Positions 25,870-35,556 of a DNA stretch of 64,000 nucleotides are shown here, one piece after another (position 1 is the stretch's first letter; each line of letters opens with the position of its first letter). The notes under the pieces are model-generated. The model was not told the origin of the DNA. It worked only from the letters and a program-made list of their open reading frames with translations, and ran no database searches. The position numbers and the translations under genes were made by a program. Source of the stretch: a gamma proteobacterium symbiont of Ctena orbiculata (GTDB lineage Bacteria; Pseudomonadota; Gammaproteobacteria; Chromatiales; Chromatiaceae); contig QBVD01000032.1 of assembly GCA_003058525.1 (NCBI GenBank), positions 1 through 64,000 on the forward strand. Reading direction: 5' to 3'.

Positions 25870-27366
25870 TCAGGCACTGGCCTGTATCCTGGTTTTGGCG
25901 GCATACTTCTCCGGCAGCCCCTTCTCCACCATCTCCGCGTAGACCGTAGCCACCGCATCCTCGATGGGCTCCATGGCGTGCTCACCGTTGGGCTGGATAC
26001 CTGCCCCCTCCAGCTGCTCCCAAGGCTCGTAGCCGATCTTGGAACAGAGCACCGCCTCACAACCGTCGAGGGTACGAATGATCTTTTGCAGTGTGGTCTC
26101 GGCATCACCGCAGGTATCCCCACCACTGCAGTAGAGTTCCACCTTGCGATGACCGATGAAGCGCACGTCGGTCATTGAAGCCTCATAAATGAGGAACTCC
26201 CTGGCGTGACCGAAGTGCTGGTTGATGACACCGCCACCGGATGTAGCCACCGCCATCAATACGGGTCGCGTCTCTCTCTTCAGGGTCTTGATGGAGGAGA
26301 GCGAGACAAAGGATTCGCCGGTATGACTGCGTAGCGCCTCCAGGGTCGCGAGTGCCGTCTCCTGGTACGCCGCACGTTTCTCCATGGCCGCTTCGTAGTC
26401 GATCTGCATCTCTTCGACCTTGTCCATGGTGAACTCGTCGCCCCGGTCTTCGCCCAGCATGCCGACAGCATCGGCACGACACTGGCGGCAGTGGCGCATC
26501 ATGTTCATGTCGCCGGCGCATTTGTCCTGCAGCACCTGCAACTCGTCATGGGTGGGTCCGCGCTGTCCCATGACCCCGTAGAAGGTACCGTGTTCCTCCT
26601 CGGCGATCAGCGGCATCACGTTATGCAGAAACGCGCCCTTCTCCTTGACGATCTTGCTCACCGCCTCCAGATGCTCATCGTTGACACCGGGAATCATCAC
26701 CGAGTTCACCTTGACCAGGATGCCGCGTTCGGTGAGCATCTGCAGCCCCTTCTGCTGCTGCTCGATCAGGATTCTGGCGCCCTTGCGACCGTGAATCCGG
26801 CGGTTGTTCCAGAAAATCCAGGGATAGATCTTGGCGCCTACGTCGGGGTCGACGCAGTTGATGGTGATGGTGACGTGATCGATATTGTGCTTGCACAGTT
26901 CGTCTACCTGTTCCGGCAGTGAAAGGCCGTTGGTGGAGACGCAGAGCTTGATGTCGGGCGCCTTCTCCGTGAGCTGCCTGAAGGTTTCGAAGGTACGCGC
27001 CGGATTAGCCAGCGGATCGCCGGGACCGGCGATGCCGAGTACCGTCATCTGCGGGATATTGGCGGCAACCGCCATTACCTTTTTCACCGCCTGGTCAGGC
27101 GTGAGCAGTTCTGAGACCACGCCGGGACGCGACTCATTGGAGCAGTCGTACTTGCGGTTGCAGTAGTGGCACTGGATATTGCAGGCCGGCGCCACCGCCA
27201 CGTGCATGCGGGCAAAGTGGTGGTGGGCATCTTCCGAGTAGCATGGGTGATCCTTGACCTTGTCGCGGATGTGATCCGGCAGGTGCGAAAGCTGATCACC
27301 GCTACTGCCGCAGCCCGACGAACTGCACCCCCCTTCCGCATTCTGGCCAATTACTGTCAACTCCAT
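25870..27366 (-). CDS. nifB: NifB, radical-SAM FeMo-cofactor core synthase
   Basis: NifB builds the 8Fe-9S-C core (NifB-co) of FeMo-co. The 498-residue protein has the radical-SAM motif C-x3-C-x2-C at Cys62, Cys66 and Cys69 (ACNIQCHYCN), preceded by N-terminal Cys (GGCSSSGCG) and HPCYSED, and followed by GIAGPGDPLANP and the MMRHCRQCRADAVG motif. The last 120 residues are a NifX-like domain (INQHFGHAREFLIYE). The start at MELTVIGQN follows the usual N-terminus, though the frame opens 30 codons earlier. It leads a long unit ending with draG, driven by a sigma-54 promoter 61 bases upstream. Confidence 0.97.
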   Translation of the reverse strand: MELTVIGQNAEGGCSSSGCGSSGDQLSHLPDHIRDKVKDHPCYSEDAHHHFARMHVAVAPACNIQCHYCNRKYDCSNESRPGVVSELLTPDQAVKKVMAVAANIPQMTVLGIAGPGDPLANPARTFETFRQLTEKAPDIKLCVSTNGLSLPEQVDELCKHNIDHVTITINCVDPDVGAKIYPWIFWNNRRIHGRKGARILIEQQQKGLQMLTERGILVKVNSVMIPGVNDEHLEAVSKIVKEKGAFLHNVMPLIAEEEHGTFYGVMGQRGPTHDELQVLQDKCAGDMNMMRHCRQCRADAVGMLGEDRGDEFTMDKVEEMQIDYEAAMEKRAAYQETALATLEALRSHTGESFVSLSSIKTLKRETRPVLMAVATSGGGVINQHFGHAREFLIYEASMTDVRFIGHRKVELYCSGGDTCGDAETTLQKIIRTLDGCEAVLCSKIGYEPWEQLEGAGIQPNGEHAMEPIEDAVATVYAEMVEKGLPEKYAAKTRIQASA

Positions 27367-27426
27367 CACCACATCTCCAAAACAGCGCCCCGTAAGGGGT
27401 CGATAACTGGGTATAGAGGCTATACT

Positions 27427-27441
27427 GCAAAGGGCGTGCCT
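27427..27441 (-). promoter_or_regulatory. sigma-54 promoter of nifB
   Basis: On the minus strand the bases read AGGCAC-GCCCT-TTGC, with the -24 GG and -12 GC correctly spaced and only the first base off consensus. It lies 61-75 bases upstream of the nifB ATG. Confidence 0.8.
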
Positions 27442-27501
27442 AATATCTTTCAACACATAAGATATTGTTTTATATATCTAAATAATTACAGGCGGAACGA
27501 A

Positions 27502-27517
27502 TGTAAGGTAGCCGACA
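27502..27517 (-). promoter_or_regulatory. NifA upstream activator box for nifB
   Basis: TGT-AAGGTAGCCG-ACA is a perfect TGT-N10-ACA match, centred about 95 bases upstream of the predicted nifB start. Confidence 0.72.
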
Positions 27518-27553
27518 AAACAATTGAGGGGTTGTGTAAGGTGTGCGACTTTT

Positions 27554-27577
27554 AAAATTTGCAGGCGCAGCGCCTGC
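27554..27577 (-). terminator. possible terminator after nifA
   Basis: GCAGGCG/CGCCTGC (27561-27567 and 27571-27577) forms a 7-bp stem 21-37 bases beyond the nifA stop. On the minus strand it is followed by an AAATTTTAAAA stretch, a weak T-run. It would separate nifA from nifB, which has its own promoter. Confidence 0.5.
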
Positions 27578-27598
27578 TACGCCTGCGATTTGAAAGTG

Positions 27599-29158
27599 TC
27601 AGATCTGCCTGACTCTGATATTGAGGGTCTGGATTCGATAGCCGATCTGACGGGGGGTCATACCCAACAGGCGTGCCGCCTTGGCCTGCACCCATCCGGC
27701 CTGTTCAAGCGCTGCGATAACACGCTCTCGTTCGTCCAGTTCCGGATCATCGATATCGACACGATTGGCAGTGGAGAGTGTCACCGCCTGGGCAGGACTT
27801 CCCTGCAGTCCGGTTAGGTTGATTGCGTTTTTATCGATCTTACCGTCAATACTCATTACAGCCGCACGTTCAAGACAGTTCTCCAGTTCACGCACATTGC
27901 CGGGCCAGTCGTAACGCATGAGCGGACCCAGGGCCGAGTCCTCCACCTCCAACTCACGTCCCTGGCTCTTGGCAATTTTGGAAACCAGGAAACGGGCCAG
28001 GTCAGGAACATCTTCGCTGCGCTCCCTGAGCGGCGGCGTATTGATGGGCATTACGTTGAGACGATAGTAGAGGTCTTCACGAAAATTACCCTCCTGAACT
28101 TCCGACTCCAGATTCTTGTTGGTGGCGGCCACAACACGGACATCCACCACCTGGGTCTTGACACCACCCACCCGTTCAAACTCCCCCTCCTGCAGCACCC
28201 TCAGCAGTTTTGCCTGAAATGCAGGCGAGATCTCCCCAATCTCATCGAGAAAAATAGTGCCGCCATGGGCCTGTTCGAAGCGCCCCTTGCGCTGGCTCAC
28301 TGCCCCGGTAAATGCCCCCTTCTCATGACCGAAGAGTTCAGACTCCAGCAAAGTATCCGGTAAGGCTGCACAGTTGAGTTTGATGAACGGACCGTTTGAG
28401 CGAGGCGAATTGTAGTGAATCGCATTGGCGATCAGTTCCTTACCGGTGCCGGACTCGCCGCGGATAAGTACTGTGGTATTCCATTTGGCCACCTGCCTGA
28501 CCTGGTCGAACACCAGGCGCATGCTGGTGGTATGACCGACCATATTGGAAAAACCGTGTTCGCCGCGTACCTTGCGACGCAGTGAGTCGCGTTCGCTTTT
28601 GATGGCCCGCTGCTCGTCCTCGACCTTGCGTGCGAGTCGCACACTCTGTCCGATGAGATTGGCCACCATCTGCAGAAAACGCTTATGCATCACCAGCGCC
28701 CCGCTGCCAACAAGAGGCTGGGCTGCCAACACACCCGCTGACATCTCGCCAATCGTTACCGGCACACCAATGAACGACAGGTCGGAATCATAAACACCAA
28801 GGCGGTCTAAAAACCTATCCTCCTCAGAGATCCGTTCGACAACCAGGGGATCGCCGCTCTCCATGATAGCGCCCACGACGCCTTCTCCCGGTTTATAGCG
28901 GATCGCATTCAGTGGCTGTGGATTTTCATGAAGCGCAGTAACCAGCAGGTCGCCGCTATCTGCATCGAGCAGGCAGATCATACCGTGACGCATGCCGGAA
29001 GTATCATTGAGCACCTTAAGCACCTCGGCCAGGGTATCGCGAAAATCGAGCGAACGGCTCAATACCTGGCTAACCAGGTAGAGGCTCTCCAATTCACTTT
29101 CAAGTATCGTGCTGTACCGGTTCTCGGCCTCCGGTATGTTTTCATCTCTCGGAACCAT
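27599..29158 (-). CDS. nifA: Nif-specific transcriptional activator NifA
   Basis: NifA is the sigma-54 enhancer-binding activator of nif promoters. The 519-residue protein has an N-terminal GAF domain (about residues 28-175), an AAA+ domain with Walker A GESGTGKE (234-241), the sigma-54 contact loop GAFTGA (281-286) and Walker B TIFLDEIG. The C-terminal helix-turn-helix contains [18 protein letters not shown]. The link between AAA+ and HTH lacks the Cys motif of oxygen-sensitive rhizobial NifA, which fits control by NifL. The start was taken at MVPRDEN, five bases after nifL; an earlier start would run into nifL. Confidence 0.96.
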   Translation of the reverse strand: MVPRDENIPEAENRYSTILESELESLYLVSQVLSRSLDFRDTLAEVLKVLNDTSGMRHGMICLLDADSGDLLVTALHENPQPLNAIRYKPGEGVVGAIMESGDPLVVERISEEDRFLDRLGVYDSDLSFIGVPVTIGEMSAGVLAAQPLVGSGALVMHKRFLQMVANLIGQSVRLARKVEDEQRAIKSERDSLRRKVRGEHGFSNMVGHTTSMRLVFDQVRQVAKWNTTVLIRGESGTGKELIANAIHYNSPRSNGPFIKLNCAALPDTLLESELFGHEKGAFTGAVSQRKGRFEQAHGGTIFLDEIGEISPAFQAKLLRVLQEGEFERVGGVKTQVVDVRVVAATNKNLESEVQEGNFREDLYYRLNVMPINTPPLRERSEDVPDLARFLVSKIAKSQGRELEVEDSALGPLMRYDWPGNVRELENCLERAAVMSIDGKIDKNAINLTGLQGSPAQAVTLSTANRVDIDDPELDERERVIAALEQAGWVQAKAARLLGMTPRQIGYRIQTLNIRVRQI

Positions 29159-29162
29159 GACT

Positions 29163-30794
29163 TCAGCCGCCTTCCGCACCCGTGACGGGGAGCCTGACGA
29201 ATAGACGACTGCCGCCCAGGAAATCGGCATCGATCTCGACAGATCCGCCGTGACCAATCGCTACCTCCTGGGCCATGGTCAATCCCATCCCCGCGTGTTC
29301 ACCGGCATGGGTCCATCCACAGAAGAAAGGCTCGAATGCCTTGATGCGCTGGCTTTGCTTTATCCCCGACCCGTTATCCATCACTTCGACAACCAGTTCA
29401 TGATTCTCTTCTCGTGTCTCCAGACGTACCTCCCGATAAGGCCTTCCCGCCTCGTTTACCGCCTCGATCGCATTGTCGACCAGGTATTTAAACAGTCCCC
29501 GCAGCGCGTTGGCCCTACCCACCACAGACGGCAGAACAGCTGTCGGTCTCCAATCCACTACCACGCCTGTCGCGAGCAACTTGTCTGTCGACAGCTTGAT
29601 AACCTCGTGAACGATCTCGTTGATATTCACCGTAGAAGTCTGTTCCAGGGTAGGACTCGGCAGGGAACCATGAAGACTGTCCATTGCCTCGTTTCCACTC
29701 TCCAGCGCCTGCTGCAGCACTTCACGCAGGCTGTTTTTCGCGCTACCTCCATCCGGCATGGAGATAGCTGCCTTGATCACATTCAACGGCACCTGAAGCT
29801 TGAAGATTGCACCGGATATCGCCTCCCGCATGGTCTGCACCATCTGCTGCTCGGCCATGTTGGCGCGAATCATATTGAGCCGCGCTTCATTGATACGACG
29901 GCGACTGGAAGTTACCTCGTTGGCGATCAGCAACAGACAGCAGCGGGATGTGCCGGTGGGTTTAAAGTAGTTGTTGGCCGCTTCATCCAGTTCTGCCACC
30001 CGCACACCGGAACAGGCGAACCAGCGGGGCGAAGTCCCCCCTGGCGGGTCGAGCCTCACATCGATATTGCCAAATCCCTTACCGACCTGACAGACATTGC
30101 TCAGGTCAAACCCGAGTTGTTGTTCCAGAGCATCCAGAAAGAGAGTCGCCGGCTCCACTCCCCTGAAGTCCCCAAGCAGAACCTTGTAGGCGTGATTATC
30201 CATGAGCACCTTACGCTCAGCATCCACCATGGCAACCACCATCGGCACGGCATTCAGTGCGGCCTCCGTCAGTTCCTTCTGAAACTTGAGGCGCTGTTCA
30301 AGTTGGTGCAGCTCTGTAATATTCCGGTGCATACCGAGGTAATAGGCAATTTGCCCACTGGCACTAAGTACCGGAGAGATGATGAGTTCCGCCAGGTACT
30401 CTTCGCGATTCTTCCTGTGATTGACCAGCGTGCCGTTCCAAACCCGCTTATCCTTGATGGTTTCCCAAAGATCCTGGTACACGGAGATAGGGGTCGATTT
30501 ACTGGAAAGCACAGACTCATTCTGACCGATCAATTCGTCACGCAGATAGCCGGACAAACGCTCAAATGCCGAATTTACATAGAGAATACGGGCCGTTGAA
30601 TCAGTGATGGAGATCGCCACCGGAGCCTGTTCGACGGTCTCCAGAAAGAGTTTCGGGGGCAGAAATTCCCGAGTTCCCGCCAAGTCGAACGCCTCGATGA
30701 TCTCATCAGGCGTCCCTTCCGGCGGGGACTCCAAAAAACGACTGATGACATCGATGATTTCGCCATTGGCTAGGGTGGTATTTCGCTGGCTCAT
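29163..30794 (-). CDS. nifL: NifL, redox/nitrogen anti-activator of NifA
   Basis: NifL binds NifA and blocks it under oxygen or fixed nitrogen. The 543 residues hold PAS1 (about 45-165; PVAISITDSTARILYVNSAF, RNITELHQLEQ), PAS2 (about 170-290), a helical linker with MREAISGAIFKLQ, and a GHKL ATPase-like C-terminus with YLVDNAIEAVNE, VMDNGSGIK and AGMGLTMAQEVA. In the H-box-like region the residue before KLQVPLN is Phe, not His, so histidine kinase activity is unlikely, as expected for NifL. PAS1 would bind FAD for redox sensing by family analogy. nifL and nifA are adjacent with a 4-base gap. Confidence 0.94.
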   Translation of the reverse strand: MSQRNTTLANGEIIDVISRFLESPPEGTPDEIIEAFDLAGTREFLPPKLFLETVEQAPVAISITDSTARILYVNSAFERLSGYLRDELIGQNESVLSSKSTPISVYQDLWETIKDKRVWNGTLVNHRKNREEYLAELIISPVLSASGQIAYYLGMHRNITELHQLEQRLKFQKELTEAALNAVPMVVAMVDAERKVLMDNHAYKVLLGDFRGVEPATLFLDALEQQLGFDLSNVCQVGKGFGNIDVRLDPPGGTSPRWFACSGVRVAELDEAANNYFKPTGTSRCCLLLIANEVTSSRRRINEARLNMIRANMAEQQMVQTMREAISGAIFKLQVPLNVIKAAISMPDGGSAKNSLREVLQQALESGNEAMDSLHGSLPSPTLEQTSTVNINEIVHEVIKLSTDKLLATGVVVDWRPTAVLPSVVGRANALRGLFKYLVDNAIEAVNEAGRPYREVRLETREENHELVVEVMDNGSGIKQSQRIKAFEPFFCGWTHAGEHAGMGLTMAQEVAIGHGGSVEIDADFLGGSRLFVRLPVTGAEGG

Positions 30795-30846
30795 GACCGA
30801 CTCTCACCTGAAAAAAGAGAGAAAATATTGAACATGTCTCTCATGT

Positions 30847-30861
30847 GCAAATCCCATACCA
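30847..30861 (-). promoter_or_regulatory. possible sigma-54 promoter of nifLA
   Basis: Minus strand reads TGGTAT-GGGAT-TTGC. The GG and GC are 10 bases apart but TGGTAT departs from TGGCAC at two bases, so it may be a weak promoter. It lies 53 bases upstream of the nifL ATG, with two NifA boxes behind it, which would allow auto-activation. Confidence 0.55.
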
Positions 30862-30912
30862 TGCCTGGAAGTGGTCTGATGGCGGGAGAGTCACAGGCTT
30901 ACGACGGGACCC

Positions 30913-30928
30913 TGTAGGCAATGCGACA
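30913..30928. promoter_or_regulatory. NifA box 1 in the nifL-rnfA intergenic region
   Basis: TGT-AGGCAATGCG-ACA is a perfect TGT-N10-ACA. It lies 52 bases from the nifL promoter candidate and about 190 bases from that of rnf. Confidence 0.68.
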
Positions 30929-30945
30929 AACAGGAAATCGATAAC

Positions 30946-30961
30946 TGTAGGAAAAACGACA
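30946..30961. promoter_or_regulatory. NifA box 2 in the nifL-rnfA intergenic region
   Basis: TGT-AGGAAAAACG-ACA is a second perfect box, 33 bases from box 1 (about three helical turns), so both would face the same side of the DNA. Tandem boxes usually increase NifA occupancy. Confidence 0.68.
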
Positions 30962-31117
30962 AATCCGTCGACTCCCAAGAACATACCAAGCGTTTAGCGC
31001 AGCCTGCGACAGCACTGGGCATTGCGCCGATCAAGAAGAATTCATCTTTCTTTTCAGTGCCATAGAAAACCCAATCTGATGCGAGAAATGGCTATCCATA
31101 TAAATCTGGACAGGGTT

Positions 31118-31132
31118 TGGCATATTTCTTGT
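31118..31132 (+). promoter_or_regulatory. possible sigma-54 promoter of rnf
   Basis: TGGCAT-ATTTC-TTGT has a good -24 element, but the -12 GC is GT, so strength is uncertain. It lies 29-43 bases upstream of the rnfA start codon chosen here. Confidence 0.5.
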
Positions 31133-31160
31133 TGAATGAAATCCATCTAAACCGTTGACG

Positions 31161-31748
31161 ATGGATCAAATGGAATACTTTCTCATCATTCTCTCCACCG
31201 CGCTGGTCAACAACGTGGTACTGGTCAAGTTCCTTGGGCTCTGTCCCCTGATGGGCGTATCGAACAAACTCGATTCCGCCCTGGGCATGGGACTGGCTAC
31301 CACCTTTGTGCTGACCCTGGCCGCCTTCGCAGGCTGGTTGTTGGAGCACTACATCCTCACGCCCCTGGATCTGGGTTTCCTGCGCATCCTGACCTTCATC
31401 CTGGTGATCGCGGTGGTGGTCCAGTTTACTGAAATGGCTGTACGAAAAACTTCACCTGCCCTCTACCAAGTGCTTGGCATCTTTCTGCCGCTGATTACCA
31501 CCAACTGCGCGGTACTCGGTGTTGCGTTGCTCAACGTGCAGCAGGAGAACAGCTTTCTTGAAAGCCTGCTCTACGGCTTCGGCTCCGCCATCGGCTTCAC
31601 CCTGGTGCTGGTGATGTTTGCCGGCCTGCGTGAGCGGCTGGCCCTGGCCAATGTCCCTGCGGCATTTGCAGGCGCACCTATTGCCTATGTCGTCGCCGGC
31701 CTGATGTCCCTGGCATTTATGGGATTTGCCGGATTGACAACGAAATAA
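31161..31748 (+). CDS. rnfA: Rnf electron-transport complex subunit RnfA
   Basis: RnfA is a membrane-embedded subunit of the Rnf complex (ion-coupled NADH-ferredoxin oxidoreductase). The 195-residue protein has six predicted membrane helices and the conserved [17 protein letters not shown] and [11 protein letters not shown] motifs. The second carries a Cys used by the RnfA/RnfE pair for a [2Fe-2S] cluster in the membrane. Start is taken at ATG 31161; ATG at 31170 is also possible (MEYFLIIL). It is the first gene of rnfABCDGEH and diverges from nifLA. The complex most likely drives ferredoxin reduction for nitrogenase. Confidence 0.95.
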   Translation: MDQMEYFLIILSTALVNNVVLVKFLGLCPLMGVSNKLDSALGMGLATTFVLTLAAFAGWLLEHYILTPLDLGFLRILTFILVIAVVVQFTEMAVRKTSPALYQVLGIFLPLITTNCAVLGVALLNVQQENSFLESLLYGFGSAIGFTLVLVMFAGLRERLALANVPAAFAGAPIAYVVAGLMSLAFMGFAGLTTK

Positions 31749-31762
31749 GGAGTGCTGGCTAC

Positions 31763-32293
31763 ATGACCGCAGCAATATTGATCGTCACCGCATTGGGAAT
31801 CGTCATGGGAACCATGCTGGGTGTTGCAGCCAGGTACTTGGCGGTGGAGGGCAATCCCCTGGTTGGCGCGATCGAGGAGCTTCTTCCCGGATCCCAGTGT
31901 GGCCAGTGCGGTTACCCCGGCTGTACACCTGCAGCAGAAGCAGTGGCCAACGGTGAAGCACCAGTGACCCTATGTCCTCCCGGCGGCAAGGCGTTGGTGG
32001 AGTCACTGGCAGAGAAACTGGGAGTCAGTGTGGATCTTTCCGACGTGGATGAGAAGCAACCCATGATCGCTTTCGTATACGAAAACTTCTGCATCGGGTG
32101 TACCAAGTGTTTCAAACGCTGCCCCACCGACGCCATTCTGGGCGGCCCCAAGCAGATACATGCCGTGTTTTCCGATGCCTGTACCGGTTGCGAGAAGTGT
32201 GTCGACGTATGCCCCACCGAGTGCATCGAGATGCGTGCAATCAAACCAACGTTACAAACCTGGTATTGGCCTGAACCATCCAAGGCGGCTTGA
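31763..32293 (+). CDS. rnfB: Rnf complex subunit RnfB (Fe-S protein)
   Basis: RnfB passes electrons to ferredoxin. The 176-residue protein has an N-terminal membrane anchor (residues 1-24), the CGQCGYPGC-type Fe-S motif with TLCPPGG, and two 4Fe-4S motifs [12 protein letters not shown] and [12 protein letters not shown]. Residues after 165 form a short tail (WPEPSKAA). It starts 14 bases after rnfA and is followed by rnfC with a 1-base gap. Confidence 0.95.
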   Translation: MTAAILIVTALGIVMGTMLGVAARYLAVEGNPLVGAIEELLPGSQCGQCGYPGCTPAAEAVANGEAPVTLCPPGGKALVESLAEKLGVSVDLSDVDEKQPMIAFVYENFCIGCTKCFKRCPTDAILGGPKQIHAVFSDACTGCEKCVDVCPTECIEMRAIKPTLQTWYWPEPSKAA

Positions 32294-32294
32294 T

Positions 32295-33800
32295 ATGGGT
32301 GCCACTGTATTTACAAAACTGTTCAAGATTCGCGGCGGCGTTCACCCTGACGACCGCAAGTTGCTAAGTGAAGAACAGCCGATTGAAAACCTGCCGATGC
32401 CGGAGTTGCTGCATATTCCGTTGCAGCAGCACATAGGCGCAGCAGCCGTTCCCATGGTACGGCGCGGCGAGACAGTGAAGAAGGGACAGCTGCTTGCCAG
32501 AAGTCAGGGTGTCATCTCCGCGCCGGTACATGCCCCCACCTCCGGGCGCATCATGGGCGTGGGTGGATATCCTGCACACCACGCCTCGGGATTGTCGGTC
32601 AGAACCGTCACCTTGAAACCCGATGGAAAAGACGAATGGTGTGATAACACTCAGCCTGTCAAAGAACCGTTGACCCTCTCACCCGATGAGATCTCAAGAC
32701 GTGTATCGGAGGCGGGGATCGTCGGTATGGGCGGCGCGACCTTTCCCTCGGCGGTGAAGCTGAACCTGCGCAAACGTTACGAGCTTCACACACTGGTTAT
32801 CAATGGTGCCGAATGCGAACCCTACCTGACCTGCGATGACCGCCTGATGCGTGAACAACCGGCAGAGATACTCGATGGCGTGGCGCTGATGGCCAGAGCC
32901 CTTGGCGTGGAACAGATACTGTTCGCGATTGAGAACAACAAACCCGAAGCCCAAGCCGCCATTGCAGAGGGAGCGCAGGCACACCCTAATATCACCCTGG
33001 TGGGATTGCCGACCCGCTATCCCATGGGATCGGAAAAACATCTCGTACAGACCCTCATCGGAAAGGAGACACCGGCGAGGGGGCTCACCGCCGACATCGG
33101 TATCGTGGTGCACAACGTGGCGACCGCCCTGGCCGTCCATGAAGCCCTGCGTAATGGCTGCCCCCTGATCTCCCGGGTAGTGACCGTCAGCGGCAATGCC
33201 ATCAATCAGCCACGCAACCTTCGCGTCCCATTGGGAACCCCTCTGGAGAATCTCATAGAGCACTGTGGCGGATATAAGCAAGAACCGGCCAGGCTGATCA
33301 GCGGCGGCCCAATGATGGGGCAACCCCTGCCCAGCATCCGCGTACCCGTGGTCAAGGGAAGCAACGGACTTCTAGCACTCACACAAGACGAGATCCAGGC
33401 CGCGCCCGAGATGCCCTGCATCCGTTGTGCGAGCTGCGTACAGGCCTGCCCTTGCGGCCTGGTGCCTTTGGAGATGGCAGCCAACATCCGCGCTGGCAGT
33501 CTCGACAACTCCGTCAATCTCGGCCTGCTCGACTGCATTACCTGCGGTTCCTGCGCCTATGTCTGCCCCTCCCATATTCCCCTTGTGCAGTACTTCAACT
33601 ATGCAAAGGGCGAACTGGCGTCGCGACAACGCATGCAGCACAAACAGGGCGAGACCAAACGGCTTGCCGAGGCCCGAAGCCAACGTATGGAAGCCATCAA
33701 GAAGGCGAAACGCGAAGCGATGATGAAGCGCAAGAAGGAGATGGAAGCCAAGAAGAAACAAGAGGCTGAGGCGACCGCTGCGAAAGAGGCTCGGGCATGA
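32295..33800 (+). CDS. rnfC: Rnf complex subunit RnfC (NADH/FMN/4Fe-4S)
   Basis: RnfC accepts electrons from NADH through FMN and Fe-S clusters. The 501-residue version starting MGATVFTK has an RnfC barrel-like N-terminus, the Rossmann domain with GIVGMGGATFPSAVK (NAD/FMN binding), and two Fe-S motifs near residues 375 and 414 (CIRCASCVQACP, CITCGSCAYVCPSHIP). The last 50 residues are a Lys-, Glu- and Ala-rich helix, much shorter than the repeat tail of E. coli RsxC. The start was placed by the rnfB stop at 32293; the frame itself opens earlier inside rnfB. Confidence 0.95.
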   Translation: MGATVFTKLFKIRGGVHPDDRKLLSEEQPIENLPMPELLHIPLQQHIGAAAVPMVRRGETVKKGQLLARSQGVISAPVHAPTSGRIMGVGGYPAHHASGLSVRTVTLKPDGKDEWCDNTQPVKEPLTLSPDEISRRVSEAGIVGMGGATFPSAVKLNLRKRYELHTLVINGAECEPYLTCDDRLMREQPAEILDGVALMARALGVEQILFAIENNKPEAQAAIAEGAQAHPNITLVGLPTRYPMGSEKHLVQTLIGKETPARGLTADIGIVVHNVATALAVHEALRNGCPLISRVVTVSGNAINQPRNLRVPLGTPLENLIEHCGGYKQEPARLISGGPMMGQPLPSIRVPVVKGSNGLLALTQDEIQAAPEMPCIRCASCVQACPCGLVPLEMAANIRAGSLDNSVNLGLLDCITCGSCAYVCPSHIPLVQYFNYAKGELASRQRMQHKQGETKRLAEARSQRMEAIKKAKREAMMKRKKEMEAKKKQEAEATAAKEARA

Positions 33801-34882
33801 ACGAAGCACCACTGATTTCGGGACCCTATACCCATGCCAAGTCGAGCATCAGCCGCACCATGGGGCTGGTGATGCTGGCGCTGCTGCCTGCTACGTTGTT
33901 CAGTCTCTACCTGTTTGGCTGGCCGGCCATCTTCCTGTTTGTTACCACTCTGATCGCAGCAATCGTCGCAGAGGCGATCTCTCTGCGGATCTCCGGACGC
34001 CCATCCCGACCCTTTCTACTCGATGGCTCCGCCCTGCTCACCGGCTGGTTGCTGGCCATGACCCTGCCACCCTGGGCACCCTGGTGGATCGGCGTGGTGG
34101 GGGTGCTACTCGCCATTATCGTGGGCAAGCAGATTTTTGGTGGCATCGGGCAGAATCTGTTCAATCCGGCCATGGTGGCACGGGTCGCACTGCTGATCTC
34201 CTTCCCCCTGGAGATGACTCTGTTCAATCCACCTATCCCGCTATTTTCCACCCAGGCACCGGGATTCCTGGATAGCCTTGGCATCACATTTGGCAACTCC
34301 GGCCAACTGGACGCCATCAGCAGTGCGACCGCGCTGGGCCATTACAAAACAGAATTGAGTAGGGGGCTCAGTATTACAGATGTCGCTGGCGGCACAGACA
34401 CGCTCTGGCAACTCACAACCGGTACGGCAGCGGGCAGCATGGGTGAGACATCGGCGCTACTGCTCCTGCTTGGCGGCCTTTTTTTGCTCTACAAACGTGT
34501 CATCACCTGGCATATTCCTCTCGCAATGCTCGGCACCCTCGCCCTCTGTGCAGGTGTATTTCACCTGATCGACCCCGACACCTATCTAGGCCCGCTGACT
34601 CACCTGTTGTCAGGTGCAGCCATTCTCGGCGCTTTTTTTATCGCCACTGACCTGGTCACCTCACCAACCTCGATCCGGGGCCAGCTGATCTTCGGGACCG
34701 GCTGCGGTTTACTGGTCTACATCATCCGTACCTTTGCCGGCTACCCGGAGGGTGTGGCTTTCGCGGTGATGCTGATGAACGCCTGCACGCCTTTGATCGA
34801 TCACTATTTCAAGCCCCGTATCTACGGCCGCGACAGCAAAGGCGAGCCTCTGAGTTATGCGGAAAAGGGAGGCGAATCCTAA
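33797..34882 (+). CDS. rnfD: Rnf complex subunit RnfD
   Basis: RnfD is a 361-residue membrane protein with about nine helices. It carries the covalent FMN site SSATALG (Thr near residue 176), typical of RnfD/NqrB. Conserved segments are FGGIGQNLFNPAMVARV, near residues 113-129, and DLVTSPTS. The start overlaps the rnfC stop by four bases and the stop overlaps the rnfG start by one, so translation is coupled. Confidence 0.95.
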   Translation: MNEAPLISGPYTHAKSSISRTMGLVMLALLPATLFSLYLFGWPAIFLFVTTLIAAIVAEAISLRISGRPSRPFLLDGSALLTGWLLAMTLPPWAPWWIGVVGVLLAIIVGKQIFGGIGQNLFNPAMVARVALLISFPLEMTLFNPPIPLFSTQAPGFLDSLGITFGNSGQLDAISSATALGHYKTELSRGLSITDVAGGTDTLWQLTTGTAAGSMGETSALLLLLGGLFLLYKRVITWHIPLAMLGTLALCAGVFHLIDPDTYLGPLTHLLSGAAILGAFFIATDLVTSPTSIRGQLIFGTGCGLLVYIIRTFAGYPEGVAFAVMLMNACTPLIDHYFKPRIYGRDSKGEPLSYAEKGGES

Positions 34883-35556
34883 TGGGTACGCCAGTCGAAC
34901 CCCAGTACCGTAAACGCATCGGCTACCAGGCGATGCTGTTGGGCGGATTCTCCACCCTGGCCACGGCACTTCTGGTAGCCGGCAACATGGCCACCAAGGA
35001 CGTCATTGCCGAACGCCAGAGAGAAGACATGCTTGCGTCACTCAACGAAGTCTTACCGGCTGATAACTACGATAACAACCTGTTGGAGAATCCCCTGACA
35101 CTGGAACGCCCCAATGGTAAGCCGCTGTCCGTCTACCGGGGAACCCGCGGTAACCAGGTGACAACAATGGCCTACGAAATCAGCGGCCAGGGCTATGCTG
35201 GTGAGATTCGCCTGATCATGGGGCTGGATGCCCAGGGAAAAGTGCTAGGCGTTCGCGTGCTCTCCCACACCGAAACCCCGGGACTGGGTGACAAGATCGA
35301 GGTGGAGAAAGATAACTGGATTTTAGCGTTCAACGGACTCTCCCTCGGCAATCCTCCACGGGAAAAGTGGAGAGTGAATAAAGACGGCGGTCAGTTCGAC
35401 GCCTTCAGCGGTGCAACCATCACGCCCCGTGCTGTTCTGAAGGCGATTGAAGACGGGCTGGTCTTCTACCGGGAGAACAACGCTGCACTACGCCAGCCAC
35501 CCGTGATCAACACCGACACCGTCACCCGCAACGGAGTAAACAACAATGAGCAGTGA
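34882..35556 (+). CDS. rnfG: Rnf complex subunit RnfG (FMN-binding)
   Basis: The 224-residue protein has one N-terminal membrane anchor (residues 15-33) and a periplasmic FMN-binding domain. The FMN motif SGATITPRAV carries Thr179, the residue for covalent FMN attachment. GYAGEIRLIMGLD and SHTETPGLGDKI are also family motifs. The gene ends 11 bases inside rnfE. All expected motifs are present. Confidence 0.95.
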   Translation: MGTPVEPQYRKRIGYQAMLLGGFSTLATALLVAGNMATKDVIAERQREDMLASLNEVLPADNYDNNLLENPLTLERPNGKPLSVYRGTRGNQVTTMAYEISGQGYAGEIRLIMGLDAQGKVLGVRVLSHTETPGLGDKIEVEKDNWILAFNGLSLGNPPREKWRVNKDGGQFDAFSGATITPRAVLKAIEDGLVFYRENNAALRQPPVINTDTVTRNGVNNNEQ

